DNA of 64,000 nt from Pusillimonas minor. GTDB lineage: Bacteria > Pseudomonadota > Gammaproteobacteria > Burkholderiales > Burkholderiaceae_B. The translations under genes and the position numbers were made by a program. Below the pieces are notes generated by a model. The model was not told the origin of the DNA and did no database searches. It was given only the letters and a program-made list of their open reading frames with translations. Location: NCBI RefSeq assembly GCF_014237865.1, contig NZ_JACJUU010000007.1, forward strand, positions 107,262 through 171,261, given 5' to 3'. This document shows, piece by piece, positions 40,790 to 49,619 of this stretch; the stretch's first letter is position 1; each line of letters opens with the position of its first letter.

Positions 40790-40879
40790 CTACGAGGTAA
40801 TACGTTTCTTCCCTTCCCCCACCAGACGTGTCGGAAAAGTAAAAAAATAAAAGAAGAAAAAGTTCGTAGCACGGTACAT
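40790..40879 (-). CDS. Phenylalanine-rich leader peptide of aroG (29 aa)
   Basis: ATG at 40879, TAG at 40792-40790. Codons 7-15 read FFFFYFFTF, so seven of nine are Phe and one is Tyr. A GGATAGG-like ribosome site precedes the ATG. It has the layout of the enteric pheA leader: a control-codon run, then a terminator ahead of an aromatic-biosynthesis gene. Ribosome stalling at Phe codons under starvation would let the antiterminator form and aroG be transcribed. GCTACGA (codons 4-6) and TCGTAGC (at the stop) can also pair, giving a protector stem. The mechanism is inferred. Confidence 0.82.
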   Translation of the reverse strand: MYRATNFFFFYFFTFPTRLVGEGKKRITS

Positions 40880-40927
40880 AGGGGCCTATCCTAGCACAAG
40901 AACAGTCCGATCCGCAACGACTTATTG

Positions 40928-40941
40928 ATTTGTATACAAAT
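40928..40941. promoter_or_regulatory. 14-bp palindrome over the ehuB -35, candidate operator
   Basis: ATTTGTATACAAAT is a perfect palindrome. It covers the predicted ehuB -35, so a bound protein would block transcription. The core TTGT-N2-ACAA is the same as in the palindrome before hiuH (24114-24125). No regulator gene adjoins it. Confidence 0.6.
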
Positions 40942-40959
40942 GATTATGTGCGCTATGAT
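40930..40959 (+). promoter_or_regulatory. Predicted promoter of ehuBCDA
   Basis: TTGTAT (40930-40935), 18 bases, TATGAT (40954-40959), about 40 bases upstream of the ehuB ribosome site AGAGG. The -10 is good and the -35 moderate. Confidence 0.5.
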
Positions 40960-41006
40960 TTTTCTTCGTATCATTGATGATGAAACCATAAAAAGAAGAG
41001 GATCAC

Positions 41007-41861
41007 ATGCCAACATTCAGCAACGTCGCGCGTCGCCTGGCTGCTCTTGCCTTAGTTTGGGTTTGGGCCATACCCGCTCACAGTGACACCCTCGCGCAAA
41101 TTCGCGAGCGCGGCACGATCCGTATCGCCGTGGCTAACGAAATCCCCTACGGCTACACCGACCTGTCGGGCGAGGCCAAAGGCGCGGGGCCCGACGTTGC
41201 CCGGCACATCGTCAAAGCCTTGGGCATCAAGAGCATCAAATGGGAAACAGCCAGCTTCAGCGCGCTGATTCCGGGGCTGAAAGCCGGCCGGTTCGACATG
41301 GTGGCAGCCGAAATGGCCATCTTGCCGCAACGGTGTCAGCAAGTCTTGTTTTCCGAACCCAACACCTCATATGGCGAGGGCTTGCTTGTCTCCCGCGACA
41401 ACCCCAAAAACATCAACAGCTTCCAGCAATTCAGCCAACCCGGTATGAAAGTGGCCATTATGGCGGGCGCTGACCAACTTGAAATGCTTCAAGCCATGGG
41501 CGTACCCGAAGCAAACATGGTGACCATTGCAAACAACGCCGACGCCATATCGACGGTCGCAACCGGACGAGCCGACGCTTACGCTGCCACCAGCCTTACC
41601 GTGACCGAACTGGCCGCCAAAAGTGACAAGGTCGAGCAGGCCGCCAATTTCTCCGACCCGGTCATTGGCGGCGCGCCGGTACGCAGTTGGGGCGCCTTTA
41701 CCTTCGCGCAGGGCTCAGAATCGCTGCAGCAAGCCGTAAACGAAGCGCTGGCCGCCTTCAAGAAAACCGATGAATGGCAGGCCATTTTGCGTAACTACGG
41801 CTTCTCTGAGGCCGATATTGAACAGTCGACACAACGCACGACCCAACAACTGTGTTCATAA
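41007..41861 (+). CDS. ehuB: Ectoine/hydroxyectoine ABC transporter, substrate-binding protein
   Basis: 284 residues: signal peptide about 1-26 (basic start, hydrophobic core, cleavage near AHS-D), then a family 3 periplasmic binding protein (LAQIRERGTIRIAVANEIPYGYTDLSGEAKGAGPDVARHI, GRFDMVAAEMAILPQRCQQVLFSEP). The sequence fits EhuB, and the convergent ect genes support ectoine as ligand. Overlaps ehuC by 10 bases. A generic amino-acid specificity is the alternative. Confidence 0.88.
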   Translation: MPTFSNVARRLAALALVWVWAIPAHSDTLAQIRERGTIRIAVANEIPYGYTDLSGEAKGAGPDVARHIVKALGIKSIKWETASFSALIPGLKAGRFDMVAAEMAILPQRCQQVLFSEPNTSYGEGLLVSRDNPKNINSFQQFSQPGMKVAIMAGADQLEMLQAMGVPEANMVTIANNADAISTVATGRADAYAATSLTVTELAAKSDKVEQAANFSDPVIGGAPVRSWGAFTFAQGSESLQQAVNEALAAFKKTDEWQAILRNYGFSEADIEQSTQRTTQQLCS

Positions 41862-42514
41862 GCTACTTGCCGCCACTGCTCGAGGGGGCATGGGTCACCG
41901 CCCAGTTGGCGGTCTACTCCACCCTGCTGGGCGCATTGCTGTCGTTTACGCTGGGCATCGGGCGCCTTTCAAAACACACCTGGCTTCGCCTGCCCAGTAT
42001 CGCCGTCATCGAGCTGTTCCGCGGTACGTCGCTTCTGGTGCAGCTTTTCTGGATTTACTTCGCCCTGCCCCTGCTTGGCGAAACCCTGGGCCTTGATTTT
42101 CGGCTTGACCCGATGCTGGCCGGCACCATCGCCCTGGCATTGAATATTGGCGCCTATGGGGCCGAAGTTGTACGCGGCGCGTTGCAATCGGTATCGAAAG
42201 ACCAACATGAAGCGGCGCGAGCACTGAACTTTACAGATCGCCAGACATTGTGGCGCATCTGCCTGCCGCAGGCCCTCCCCGAAATGATGCCGAGCTTCGG
42301 TAACCTGGCCATACAAAACCTTAAAGACACCGCCTTGGTGTCGCTAATAAGCCTGGGCGACCTGGCCTTTCGGGCTGAACAAATCCGTAACTTCACCCAA
42401 GACAGCACAACCGTTTATACCTTGCTGCTGTTCATGTACTTTGGCATGGCACTGATGCTTGCAGCGTTGATGAAACTGCTGGCACACCATGTTGGCCGCT
42501 GGCGCCACTCGTAA
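41852..42514 (+). CDS. ehuC: Ectoine ABC transporter permease EhuC
   Basis: 220 residues, GTG start inside the end of ehuB. HisM-type permease with about five transmembrane helices, FRGTSLLVQLFWIYFALPLLG, and the ATPase-contact EAA loop (DQHEAARALNFTDRQTLWRICLPQALPEM). Pairs with EhuD to form the membrane channel. Confidence 0.9.
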   Translation: MFISYLPPLLEGAWVTAQLAVYSTLLGALLSFTLGIGRLSKHTWLRLPSIAVIELFRGTSLLVQLFWIYFALPLLGETLGLDFRLDPMLAGTIALALNIGAYGAEVVRGALQSVSKDQHEAARALNFTDRQTLWRICLPQALPEMMPSFGNLAIQNLKDTALVSLISLGDLAFRAEQIRNFTQDSTTVYTLLLFMYFGMALMLAALMKLLAHHVGRWRHS

Positions 42515-42533
42515 CGCCGCAAAGGACCACACC

Positions 42534-43226
42534 ATGCTGTTTGGTATCGAATGGAACACCGACTCGAACTGGCTCTTCGCGGCCTCGATCTTGCCCATCT
42601 TGCTGCGCGGCCTTTGGGTGACGCTGCAGGCGACGGTTATCGGGTTTGTACTGGCGGCGTTATTCGGCCTGCTGCTTGCCGCCCTGAAAAGCGCACCCTT
42701 GCGCGTTGTGTCGTGGCCGGCCCGGTTCGTCAGCGAGTTTTTGCGCGACACACCCTTACTGATCCAGCTGTTTTTTTTGTACTACGTGTTGCCCGACTAC
42801 GGCATTGTGTTGCCCGCCTTCATGACGGGCGCCCTGGCCCTGGGCCTGCAATACAGCGCCTACACCTCCGAAGTGTACCGGGCAGGCATCGAGGCTATAC
42901 CCCGCGGCCAGCACGAAGCCGCCAAGGCACTTGATTTTTCACGCCTGCACACGTTTCGCATCATCGTCCTGCCGCAAGCCATACCCAGAATCATCCCGGC
43001 GCTGGGCAACTACCTGGTATCCATCATGAAAGACGTCCCGTTGCTGTCGGTGGTATCGGTGCTGGAGATGCTCAATGTGGCAAAGATTATCGGCGATCGC
43101 ACGTTTAACTATTTAATACCGCTGTCCATGGTGGGCGGGCTTTACCTGCTCATGACGCTTGTGGCCGCCGCCGGCATTCGCGTTCTGGACAAGCGTTTGC
43201 CGCAACAAGGGATACCGTTACGATGA
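42534..43226 (+). CDS. ehuD: Ectoine ABC transporter permease EhuD
   Basis: 230 residues from ATG 42534 with AAAGGA upstream; a longer frame starts inside ehuC. Five-helix HisM-type permease with [23 protein letters not shown] and EAA loop [29 protein letters not shown]. Its stop overlaps the ehuA start as ATGA. Confidence 0.9.
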   Translation: MLFGIEWNTDSNWLFAASILPILLRGLWVTLQATVIGFVLAALFGLLLAALKSAPLRVVSWPARFVSEFLRDTPLLIQLFFLYYVLPDYGIVLPAFMTGALALGLQYSAYTSEVYRAGIEAIPRGQHEAAKALDFSRLHTFRIIVLPQAIPRIIPALGNYLVSIMKDVPLLSVVSVLEMLNVAKIIGDRTFNYLIPLSMVGGLYLLMTLVAAAGIRVLDKRLPQQGIPLR

Positions 43227-43987
43227 ACACCCCCATCATCCGCTTTGACAATGTCGTCAAACAGTTCGGCGAGGCTCGCGTCCTGAACGGTCTGAACCTC
43301 GCCATCGAGGCCGGCGAGAAAGTAACGATTATCGGCCCGTCGGGCTCAGGAAAGTCCACCGTCCTGCGCATTCTCATGACGCTCGAACCGATCGACTCGG
43401 GTGTGGTTTATGTGGCCGGCCAGCCGCTATGGCACGAACAGAAAGCCGGTGCACTGATGCCTGCCTCGGCCAGACACCTGCACGACATGCGCAAACACAT
43501 GGGCATGGTGTTTCAGCAGTTCAACCTGTTTCCCCACATGACCGTACGGCGCAATATCACCGAAGCCCCGATCCATGTGCTGGGGCTATCCAAACAAGAA
43601 GCCAACGAACGCGCCGAACATTATCTGGCGCTGGTCGGGCTTACCGACCATGCCGACAAGTTCCCGCGTCAGCTTTCAGGCGGCCAGCAGCAACGCGTGG
43701 CCATTGCACGCGCCCTGGCCATGAAACCACGCATCATGCTGTTCGACGAGCCCACCTCGGCGCTCGACCCCGAGCTGGTGGGCGAGGTGTTGCAGGTCAT
43801 CCAGCGGCTGGCCAGCGAAGACGACCTGACGTTGCTGCTGGTCACCCACGAGATGCAGTTTGCCCGGGAGATTTCCGACCGGGTTGTGTTTTTCGACAAA
43901 GGAGAAATTGTCGAAGAAGGCGACCCCGAAACCCTGTTCACCGCGCCGCGTGAAGCGCGGACCCGCGCATTCCTTAAGCTGACATAA
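43223..43987 (+). CDS. ehuA: Ectoine ABC transporter ATP-binding protein EhuA
   Basis: 254 residues. Walker [10 protein letters not shown] at 38-46, Q-loop [14 protein letters not shown], signature [16 protein letters not shown], Walker [15 protein letters not shown], switch His in [10 protein letters not shown]. Energises the importer. Last gene of the operon; its stop codon abuts the T-run of the convergent ectD terminator. Confidence 0.93.
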   Translation: MNTPIIRFDNVVKQFGEARVLNGLNLAIEAGEKVTIIGPSGSGKSTVLRILMTLEPIDSGVVYVAGQPLWHEQKAGALMPASARHLHDMRKHMGMVFQQFNLFPHMTVRRNITEAPIHVLGLSKQEANERAEHYLALVGLTDHADKFPRQLSGGQQQRVAIARALAMKPRIMLFDEPTSALDPELVGEVLQVIQRLASEDDLTLLLVTHEMQFAREISDRVVFFDKGEIVEEGDPETLFTAPREARTRAFLKLT

Positions 43988-44013
43988 AAAAAGCGTTGCG
44001 AAAGCAAACGCTT
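43986..44013 (-). terminator. Terminator of the ect operon
   Basis: On the minus strand GCGTTTGC and GCAACGC pair with one bulge around TTTC, followed by seven T. It lies 35 bases past the ectD stop and overlaps the end of ehuA. Confidence 0.7.
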
Positions 44014-44048
44014 CACAACGCCAAACAAACCATCAATGCCTTTGCCGG

Positions 44049-44969
44049 TCAGATAGCGGCTGCCTTGGCTTCGAGTGGCTCGAGAGGAACAAATTTCTTG
44101 CGGGTGGCAATGTATTCGGGACGCGGCTTAAGGCCGTTTCTGGGCGCCTCGAGTGTGTTTTCGATGCTGTTGTACACCATGAACACATTGGCGCGCGGCC
44201 AAGGCGAAATGTTGCTGGCCGAACCATGCATGGTGTTGCAATCGAAGAAAATCACCGACCCGGCCCGCGCAGTCGCCGCCTGTATCCCCCCCTGCTCTAC
44301 CAACAGTTGCAAGCTGATTGGGTCGGGTACACCGAACTCTTGTTTTTTCAGCGACTGCTTGTAGTGGTTATCGGGGGTTTCGCCCTGGCAGGCAATAAAC
44401 TGCTGGTGCGAACCTGGCACAAGCATGAGCGGGCCATTGCACGCGTTGTTGTCGGTCAGCAGCACCGAACAACTTAACGCCCGCATACGCGGCATACCGT
44501 CTTCCACATGCCAGGTTTCGAAGTCGGAGTGCCAATAAAACTCTTTACCTTTGAAGCCCGGCTTAAGATTTGCCCGCGACTGGTGAATATATACCTCGGA
44601 ACCCAACACCTGGCGCGCCACGTGAATAAGGCGCGGGTCACGCGCCAGCCCGGACGCCATGTCGCTCAGCTCGTGCATCCGGAATATCGAACGTACGGCA
44701 TCGCTGCCGGGTTCGGTAATGGCTTCATCGAGCTTCACGACATCCGGGTCTTCGCTCATGCGCTTGACCTCGGCCAGCATTGCCTGCACCTCGTCCGGGT
44801 TGAACACATCGTGCAAGACGATGAAGCCATCCCGGGCATAGGATTCGAGCTGCGCTTCGGTCAGCGCCTGAGCGTAGGTACCCTGGGCATAAACGACAGG
44901 GTCCTGGCGCGCAATAATGGCTGACGTGTTGGCATCACGCGAAGAATAAATATCTTGTAGTGTTGTCAT
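44049..44969 (-). CDS. ectD: Ectoine 5-hydroxylase
   Basis: Fe(II)/2-oxoglutarate dioxygenase producing 5-hydroxyectoine. 306 residues from ATG 44969 with a strong AGGAGG site. Iron ligands His147, Asp149 (FYWHSDFETWHVEDGMPRMR) and His248 (FFDCNTMHGSASN) are all present, as is the family segment FKGKEFYWHSDFETWH. Last gene of ectRABCD, 19 bases after ectC. Confidence 0.96.
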   Translation of the reverse strand: MTTLQDIYSSRDANTSAIIARQDPVVYAQGTYAQALTEAQLESYARDGFIVLHDVFNPDEVQAMLAEVKRMSEDPDVVKLDEAITEPGSDAVRSIFRMHELSDMASGLARDPRLIHVARQVLGSEVYIHQSRANLKPGFKGKEFYWHSDFETWHVEDGMPRMRALSCSVLLTDNNACNGPLMLVPGSHQQFIACQGETPDNHYKQSLKKQEFGVPDPISLQLLVEQGGIQAATARAGSVIFFDCNTMHGSASNISPWPRANVFMVYNSIENTLEAPRNGLKPRPEYIATRKKFVPLEPLEAKAAAI

Positions 44970-44988
44970 ACAGTCCTCCTGGAACAAA

Positions 44989-45387
44989 TCAAACCGCGTC
45001 GGCGACCTCGGCGGGATACACGCCGTCGGCATCGTGTACTTCTTTGCCGGTAATAGGCGGGTTGAACACACAAATCACACGCAAAGGCTCTTTACCGCCA
45101 CGCAGCCAGTGCTCGTCGTGCTGGTCGAGTGCATAGACCACGCCTGGGCCAAGTGCATACTTTTTGCCGTCGGCAATAGTTTCAATTTCGCCATCGCCCT
45201 CAACGCACCACACGGCTTCAAGATGGTTCTTGTAGTGAATGTGCGTCTCGGTACCCGGGAAAATAATCGTTTCGTGAAACGAAAACCCCATGCCGTCTTT
45301 TTTTAACAAAACACGGCGGCTCAGCCAGTTTTCGGTAACCACTTCCTGGTCGGTACCAATTACATCTTTAACATTCTTGACGATCAT
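44989..45387 (-). CDS. ectC: L-ectoine synthase
   Basis: Cupin that closes the ring of N-gamma-acetyl-diaminobutyrate. 132 residues. Seen: MIVKNVKDVIGTDQEV, GFSFHETIIFPGTETHIHYKNHLEAVWCVEGDGEIE, and ALDQHDEHWLRGG. ATG overlaps the ectB stop as ATGA. Confidence 0.97.
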   Translation of the reverse strand: MIVKNVKDVIGTDQEVVTENWLSRRVLLKKDGMGFSFHETIIFPGTETHIHYKNHLEAVWCVEGDGEIETIADGKKYALGPGVVYALDQHDEHWLRGGKEPLRVICVFNPPITGKEVHDADGVYPAEVADAV

Positions 45388-46694
45388 CGACGCTTACCTC
45401 CAAATTTCAAAACTTTTGCACTGACGCCGCGGGCCTCGAACACTTCCGCCACGCTGCGCTCAATAATTTCGAGCCCTTTCTTCAGCTGCTCTTCTTCAAT
45501 GGTCAGGGCAGGCAACAACTTAAGAACCTCGTCATTGGCGCCTGATGTTTCAATTACCAGCCCATGCTCGAACGCCTTGGCCGAAATGGCATTGGCAAGG
45601 TCGTCGTCGGCCGGCGTCACCAGACCTTGAATCAAACCACGGCCACGAACACTCAGGCCTGCTGACGGATAGCTCTGAACAATGCTTTCCAGACGATCAC
45701 GTACGATTTCAGCCTTTCGGCCAACCTCTTTTTCAAAGCGGTTATCGGCCCAGTAGCTATCGAGAGCCTGAGCTGCGGTAACAAATGCAAGGTTGTTGCC
45801 GCGGAAAGTGCCGCTGTGAGAACCAGGCTTCCAGACGTCGAGCTCGGGCTTCATCAGCACCAGCGACATCGGCAGACCAAAACCGGACAATGACTTGGAC
45901 AGCGTGATGATATCGGGGCTGATACCCACCGAATCAAAACTGAAGAAACTGCCTGTGCGACCGCAACCGACCTGAATATCATCGACGATGAGCAGCATGT
46001 CGTACTTGCGGCAGAGCTTTTCAAGGTCGCGCAACCAGCGGTGCGTTGCCACATTGACACCGCCCTCGCCCTGAACCGTTTCAACAATCACGGCAGCGGG
46101 CAGATCCATACCGCTGCTGGGGTCTTCCAACATGCGCTCGAAATAATCGATTGTGTTGAAGTCGGGGCCCATATAGCCGTCGAAGGGCACAAACGTGGTG
46201 TTGGCCAACGACACGCCGGCTGCGTCACGGAATTTCTGGTTGGCGGTCACAGCCAACGAACCGCCACTCACGCCATGAAAGCCGTGTGTAAAGGCAACCA
46301 CGTTTTGACGGCCTTTGACCAGGCGCGCCAGCTTGAGTGCGGCTTCGACGGCATTGGTGCCTGTCGGGCCGGTGAACTGCATTTTGTAATCCCAACCGCG
46401 CGGCTTGAGCAGCACACGCTCGAAGGTTTCCATAAAGTATTTTTTGGCATCGGTCGCCATATCAAGGCCATGGACCACACCGTCATCTGCAACGTACTCG
46501 ATCAGCTTTTCTTTCAGTACGGGGTTGTTGTGGCCATAATTCAAGGTGCCTGCACCAGCGAAAAAATCGAGATACTCGCGACCTTCCTGATCGAACAGCA
46601 CAGACCCCTTTGCTTTGCTAAAGATAACGGGGAAGGACCGGATGTAGCCTCGAACTTCAGACTCCATCCGGTCAAAAATATTTAAATCCATCAT
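45384..46694 (-). CDS. ectB: Diaminobutyrate--2-oxoglutarate transaminase
   Basis: Makes L-2,4-diaminobutyrate from aspartate semialdehyde and glutamate. 436 residues, class III PLP aminotransferase; the PLP Lys267 lies in ITLSKSLSGFG, preceded by IVDDIQVGCGRTG. GAGG is 8 bases before the ATG at 46694. A 131-base gap separates it from ectA; I see no clear separate promoter in it. Confidence 0.96.
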   Translation of the reverse strand: MMDLNIFDRMESEVRGYIRSFPVIFSKAKGSVLFDQEGREYLDFFAGAGTLNYGHNNPVLKEKLIEYVADDGVVHGLDMATDAKKYFMETFERVLLKPRGWDYKMQFTGPTGTNAVEAALKLARLVKGRQNVVAFTHGFHGVSGGSLAVTANQKFRDAAGVSLANTTFVPFDGYMGPDFNTIDYFERMLEDPSSGMDLPAAVIVETVQGEGGVNVATHRWLRDLEKLCRKYDMLLIVDDIQVGCGRTGSFFSFDSVGISPDIITLSKSLSGFGLPMSLVLMKPELDVWKPGSHSGTFRGNNLAFVTAAQALDSYWADNRFEKEVGRKAEIVRDRLESIVQSYPSAGLSVRGRGLIQGLVTPADDDLANAISAKAFEHGLVIETSGANDEVLKLLPALTIEEEQLKKGLEIIERSVAEVFEARGVSAKVLKFGGKRR

Positions 46695-46825
46695 TGTGGT
46701 TTCCTCTCGATTTTGAAGGGGCTTAGCCCGGAAAAATTGAACGACCGGTGACCGGCTTTCTTATTAATGAAGTGAAACATTGCGTGGCGTATATGGCGGC
46801 CCAAGTGGCCGACCCACCCGCTGCA

Positions 46826-47383
46826 CTAGCCCGGCAGGGCCAGCGGCCCCAAACGAAGCAGTCTTTCTTCTTCGTGGGCCTGTTCGCCAAAGTGATGCGT
46901 TTCAAACAGCGCAGATTCGTTGATTTGCGTTTTAAGGCGACGGGCCAGCGAGGAAAACATGCCACGCGAGGCTGCGTTGTCGGGCCCAACGGTGGTTTCA
47001 ATAAACCGGACCCCGGACAGCGATGGGCGCTCGAACAAAGACCGAAGCATGGCGCCCCCCAGGCCCAGACCGCGGGCACTTTCGTGCACGGCAACCTGCC
47101 AGACAAACAATACGTCGGGCGTTGCCGGCGGCACATAAGCCGATACAAACCCTTGCAGCTCGCCCCCGGGCGCCTGAGCGACAACGCAAGTGTCGGGGTG
47201 GTGATGCGCCAGCAGCAAGTAAACGTAAAGCGAATTAACGTCGAGCGGCGGGCAGGCCCGGATCAGGCCATGAATGGCTTTGGCGTCGTCAAGTTGCGGC
47301 CGGCGCAATGCAGGCATGACTTTTGCGTCAGTATTGGCCGCGATTGCTATTGATGAATCGTCTGTCGTCATGGCGGGCTTCAT
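46826..47383 (-). CDS. ectA: L-2,4-diaminobutyric acid acetyltransferase
   Basis: Acetylates diaminobutyrate at the gamma-amino group. 185 residues of GNAT fold with the acetyl-CoA loop ARGLGLGGAML and the family start ALRRPQLDDAKAIHGLIRACPPLDVNSLYVYLLL. ATG overlaps the ectR stop (ATGA), so it is translationally coupled to the regulator. Confidence 0.95.
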   Translation of the reverse strand: MKPAMTTDDSSIAIAANTDAKVMPALRRPQLDDAKAIHGLIRACPPLDVNSLYVYLLLAHHHPDTCVVAQAPGGELQGFVSAYVPPATPDVLFVWQVAVHESARGLGLGGAMLRSLFERPSLSGVRFIETTVGPDNAASRGMFSSLARRLKTQINESALFETHHFGEQAHEEERLLRLGPLALPG

Positions 47384-47925
47384 TCAACCGCCAGACCAGA
47401 CTCGGGCAGCGCGCCCGTGTCGGGAACTTCGAGAATGGGCGAAGCCAGATCGGCCGCTGATTCGGGCGGCGCAACGCCGCCGGACTCCATCAGGTCGACA
47501 ATACGCTCGAGCGACAAGGTAATGGTGGCTTGCTCGAGCTCGGGCAGCTCGTTCAGGGCGTCGGCCAGCTTTTGCTGCAATGGCGAGGGCGTGCCCTTGG
47601 CCAGCGCAATGCCGGCTTCGGTTGCCGAAACAAAAACAATACGACGATCTTCGCGGCCGCGCTCGCGCCGGACCAAACCTTTGTCTTCAAGGCGGTCGAG
47701 AATACCGACCACGGTACTGGCGCTAACGTGTACCTCGCGACTGATGGCTGTTGCCGTTAGCGGACTGTTTTCGACCACGGCGCGCAGACAGATAAGCTGT
47801 GGCGCCGTGATGTTGCTGACGGCCGAGAGCTGGCGCGAATGCAGCGCCACCGCACGGGTAATACGGCGCAGTGCGCGCAAGATGCGCAGGTCGTAGGCCT
47901 GGATGTTTTCTGGCGTATTCGTCAT
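47380..47925 (-). CDS. ectR: MarR-family regulator, probably EctR
   Basis: 181 residues from the ATG at 47925 (MTNTPENIQAYDLRILRALRRITRAV); an ATG at 47937 is possible and upstream frame is unlikely. Winged helix-turn-helix ATAISREVHVSASTVVGILDRLEDKGLVRRERGREDRR, then a C-terminal helix and a Pro/Glu-rich tail. MarR-type EctR proteins repress ect operons in other proteobacteria. As first gene in the operon it should autoregulate; the signal (osmolarity) is inferred. Confidence 0.88.
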   Translation of the reverse strand: MTNTPENIQAYDLRILRALRRITRAVALHSRQLSAVSNITAPQLICLRAVVENSPLTATAISREVHVSASTVVGILDRLEDKGLVRRERGREDRRIVFVSATEAGIALAKGTPSPLQQKLADALNELPELEQATITLSLERIVDLMESGGVAPPESAADLASPILEVPDTGALPESGLAVE

Positions 47926-47962
47926 GGTACGAAACATTCCAATAAAATTAATTCGCACCGAA

Positions 47963-47991
47963 ACTATAAGGGCATTAAAGATTGCTGTCAA
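47963..47991 (-). promoter_or_regulatory. Strong predicted sigma70 promoter of ectRABCD
   Basis: TTGACA (47986-47991), 17 bases, TATAGT (47963-47968) on the minus strand; start site about 30 bases before ectR. Near-consensus, which fits a promoter held down by a repressor. Confidence 0.72.
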
Positions 47992-48014
47992 GGGTAAATG
48001 GTGTGCCCGCAAGG

Positions 48015-48054
48015 CAAAACAAAAGGCGGCGCCCAAAACCATTTGGACACCGCC
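48015..48054 (-). terminator. Terminator of nit-tldD
   Basis: A 13-bp stem (48025-48037 with 48042-48054, two G-U pairs) with a 4-base loop; on the minus strand it is followed by TTTTGTTTT. It lies 83 bases after the tldD stop and just upstream of the ect promoter. Confidence 0.72.
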
Positions 48055-48136
48055 CTGATTGTTTAATGCCCGGCCCTGATGATTAGGATCGGGTAGAAAC
48101 GCTTTACCTGATTAACAGACGCGCAGCAGGTTGACC

Positions 48137-49594
48137 CTAAGCCGTGCCCCCAACGGTAAGGCCATCGATACGAATCGTGGGCATGCCGACACCGACCGGC
48201 ACGCTTTGGCCCTCTTTGCCGCAGGTACCCACACCCGAATCTAGTTGCATATCGTCGCCTACCAGGCCAACGCGATTCATGGCATCGGGGCCATTACCAA
48301 TGAGCGTTGCCCCCTTAACAGGGCGAGTGACCCGACCATTTTCGATAAGGTAGGCTTCGGATGCCGAGAACACGAACTTGCCGCTGGTGATGTCGACCTG
48401 CCCGCCGCCGAAATTGACGGCGTACAGACCTTTTTTTACCGACGCGATGATTTCTTGCGCCGGCGTTTTGCCCCCAAGCATGTAGGTGTTGGTCATGCGC
48501 GGCATGGGTAAATGCGCAAACGACTCGCGGCGCCCGTTACCCGTCACGGGCGTCTTCATAAGACGCGCGTTCATGGTGTCTTGCATGTAGCCCTTCAAAA
48601 TACCGTCTTCGATCAGCACGTTACGTTGTGTGGGGTTACCTTCGTCGTCGATATTAAGTGACCCGCGCCGGTCGGCCAGCGTGCCATCGTCGACCACGGT
48701 AACGCCCTTTGCAGCCACACGTTCGCCCACTCGGCCCGAAAAAATACTGGAGCCTTTCCGGTTGAAGTCGCCCTCGAGCCCATGGCCGACGGCTTCGTGC
48801 AGCAAAATACCCGGCCAGCCCGAACCCAGCACGACCGTCATTTCGCCGGCAGGCGCTGCGACCGCCTCCAGGTTGGTCAGCGCTTCGTGGGCTGCCCGCT
48901 GGGCATAGCTGCGCAAGATATCGTCGGTGAAGTATTCGAGCCCGGCGCGCCCGCCGCCGCCTGCATGCCCCATTTCGCGACGGCCGTTACGCTCGGCAAT
49001 AACCGTAAGAGACAGCCGCACGAGCGGCCGCACATCGGCGGCCAGACGGCCGTCGCTGCCCGCCACCATGATGACGTCGTACTCGGCGCCCAACCCGGCC
49101 ATGACCTGAATAATGGCCGGATCGACCGCACGCGCCATGGCTTCGACGCGCTCGAGTAAAGCAACTTTTTCGGGAGCCGACAGCGTAGTGACCGGGTCGA
49201 CAAAGGGATAGAGGGTGTGATCGAAGTCTTTGGGGCCGGCCACAATTTTTTGTTTGCCCGAACCTTTAGCGCCAATAGACCGTACCGCGCGCGCCGACGA
49301 CAACAGCGCGTCGGGCGAAAGCGTATCGGAATAGGCAAATGCAGTTTTTTCGCCGCTGATGGCGCGTACACCCACCCCTTGACCAATAGAGAAACTACCG
49401 GTTTTTACGATCCCTTCTTCCAGGCTCCAACCTTCGCTGCGTGTGTACTGAAAGTACAAATCGGCGTAATCAACCTTGCGGGTAAAAATTTCGCCCAGCG
49501 CCCGCGCCATGTCGGCTTCGCTCAGCCCCCACGGGTCGAGCAAGAGCGACTTTGCCGTCGCCAGGGCGGTAATACCGGGTTCAGAGATTTTCAT
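48137..49594 (-). CDS. tldD: Metalloprotease TldD
   Basis: Forms a heterodimer with TldE/PmbA, acting on small peptides such as microcins and antitoxins. 485 residues. Metal motif [19 protein letters not shown]-terminal [23 protein letters not shown], and C-terminal [21 protein letters not shown] are typical. 25 bases after the nitrilase gene, same strand. No pmbA in the window. Confidence 0.96.
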   Translation of the reverse strand: MKISEPGITALATAKSLLLDPWGLSEADMARALGEIFTRKVDYADLYFQYTRSEGWSLEEGIVKTGSFSIGQGVGVRAISGEKTAFAYSDTLSPDALLSSARAVRSIGAKGSGKQKIVAGPKDFDHTLYPFVDPVTTLSAPEKVALLERVEAMARAVDPAIIQVMAGLGAEYDVIMVAGSDGRLAADVRPLVRLSLTVIAERNGRREMGHAGGGGRAGLEYFTDDILRSYAQRAAHEALTNLEAVAAPAGEMTVVLGSGWPGILLHEAVGHGLEGDFNRKGSSIFSGRVGERVAAKGVTVVDDGTLADRRGSLNIDDEGNPTQRNVLIEDGILKGYMQDTMNARLMKTPVTGNGRRESFAHLPMPRMTNTYMLGGKTPAQEIIASVKKGLYAVNFGGGQVDITSGKFVFSASEAYLIENGRVTRPVKGATLIGNGPDAMNRVGLVGDDMQLDSGVGTCGKEGQSVPVGVGMPTIRIDGLTVGGTA

Positions 49595-49619
49595 AGATGG
49601 ACAACTACCTTAATAAGAT

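Noticed and set aside
46695..46825. Internal promoter or small gene between ectA and ectB
   Set aside because: No paired -35/-10 of quality and no reading frame with a ribosome site apart from ectB itself.
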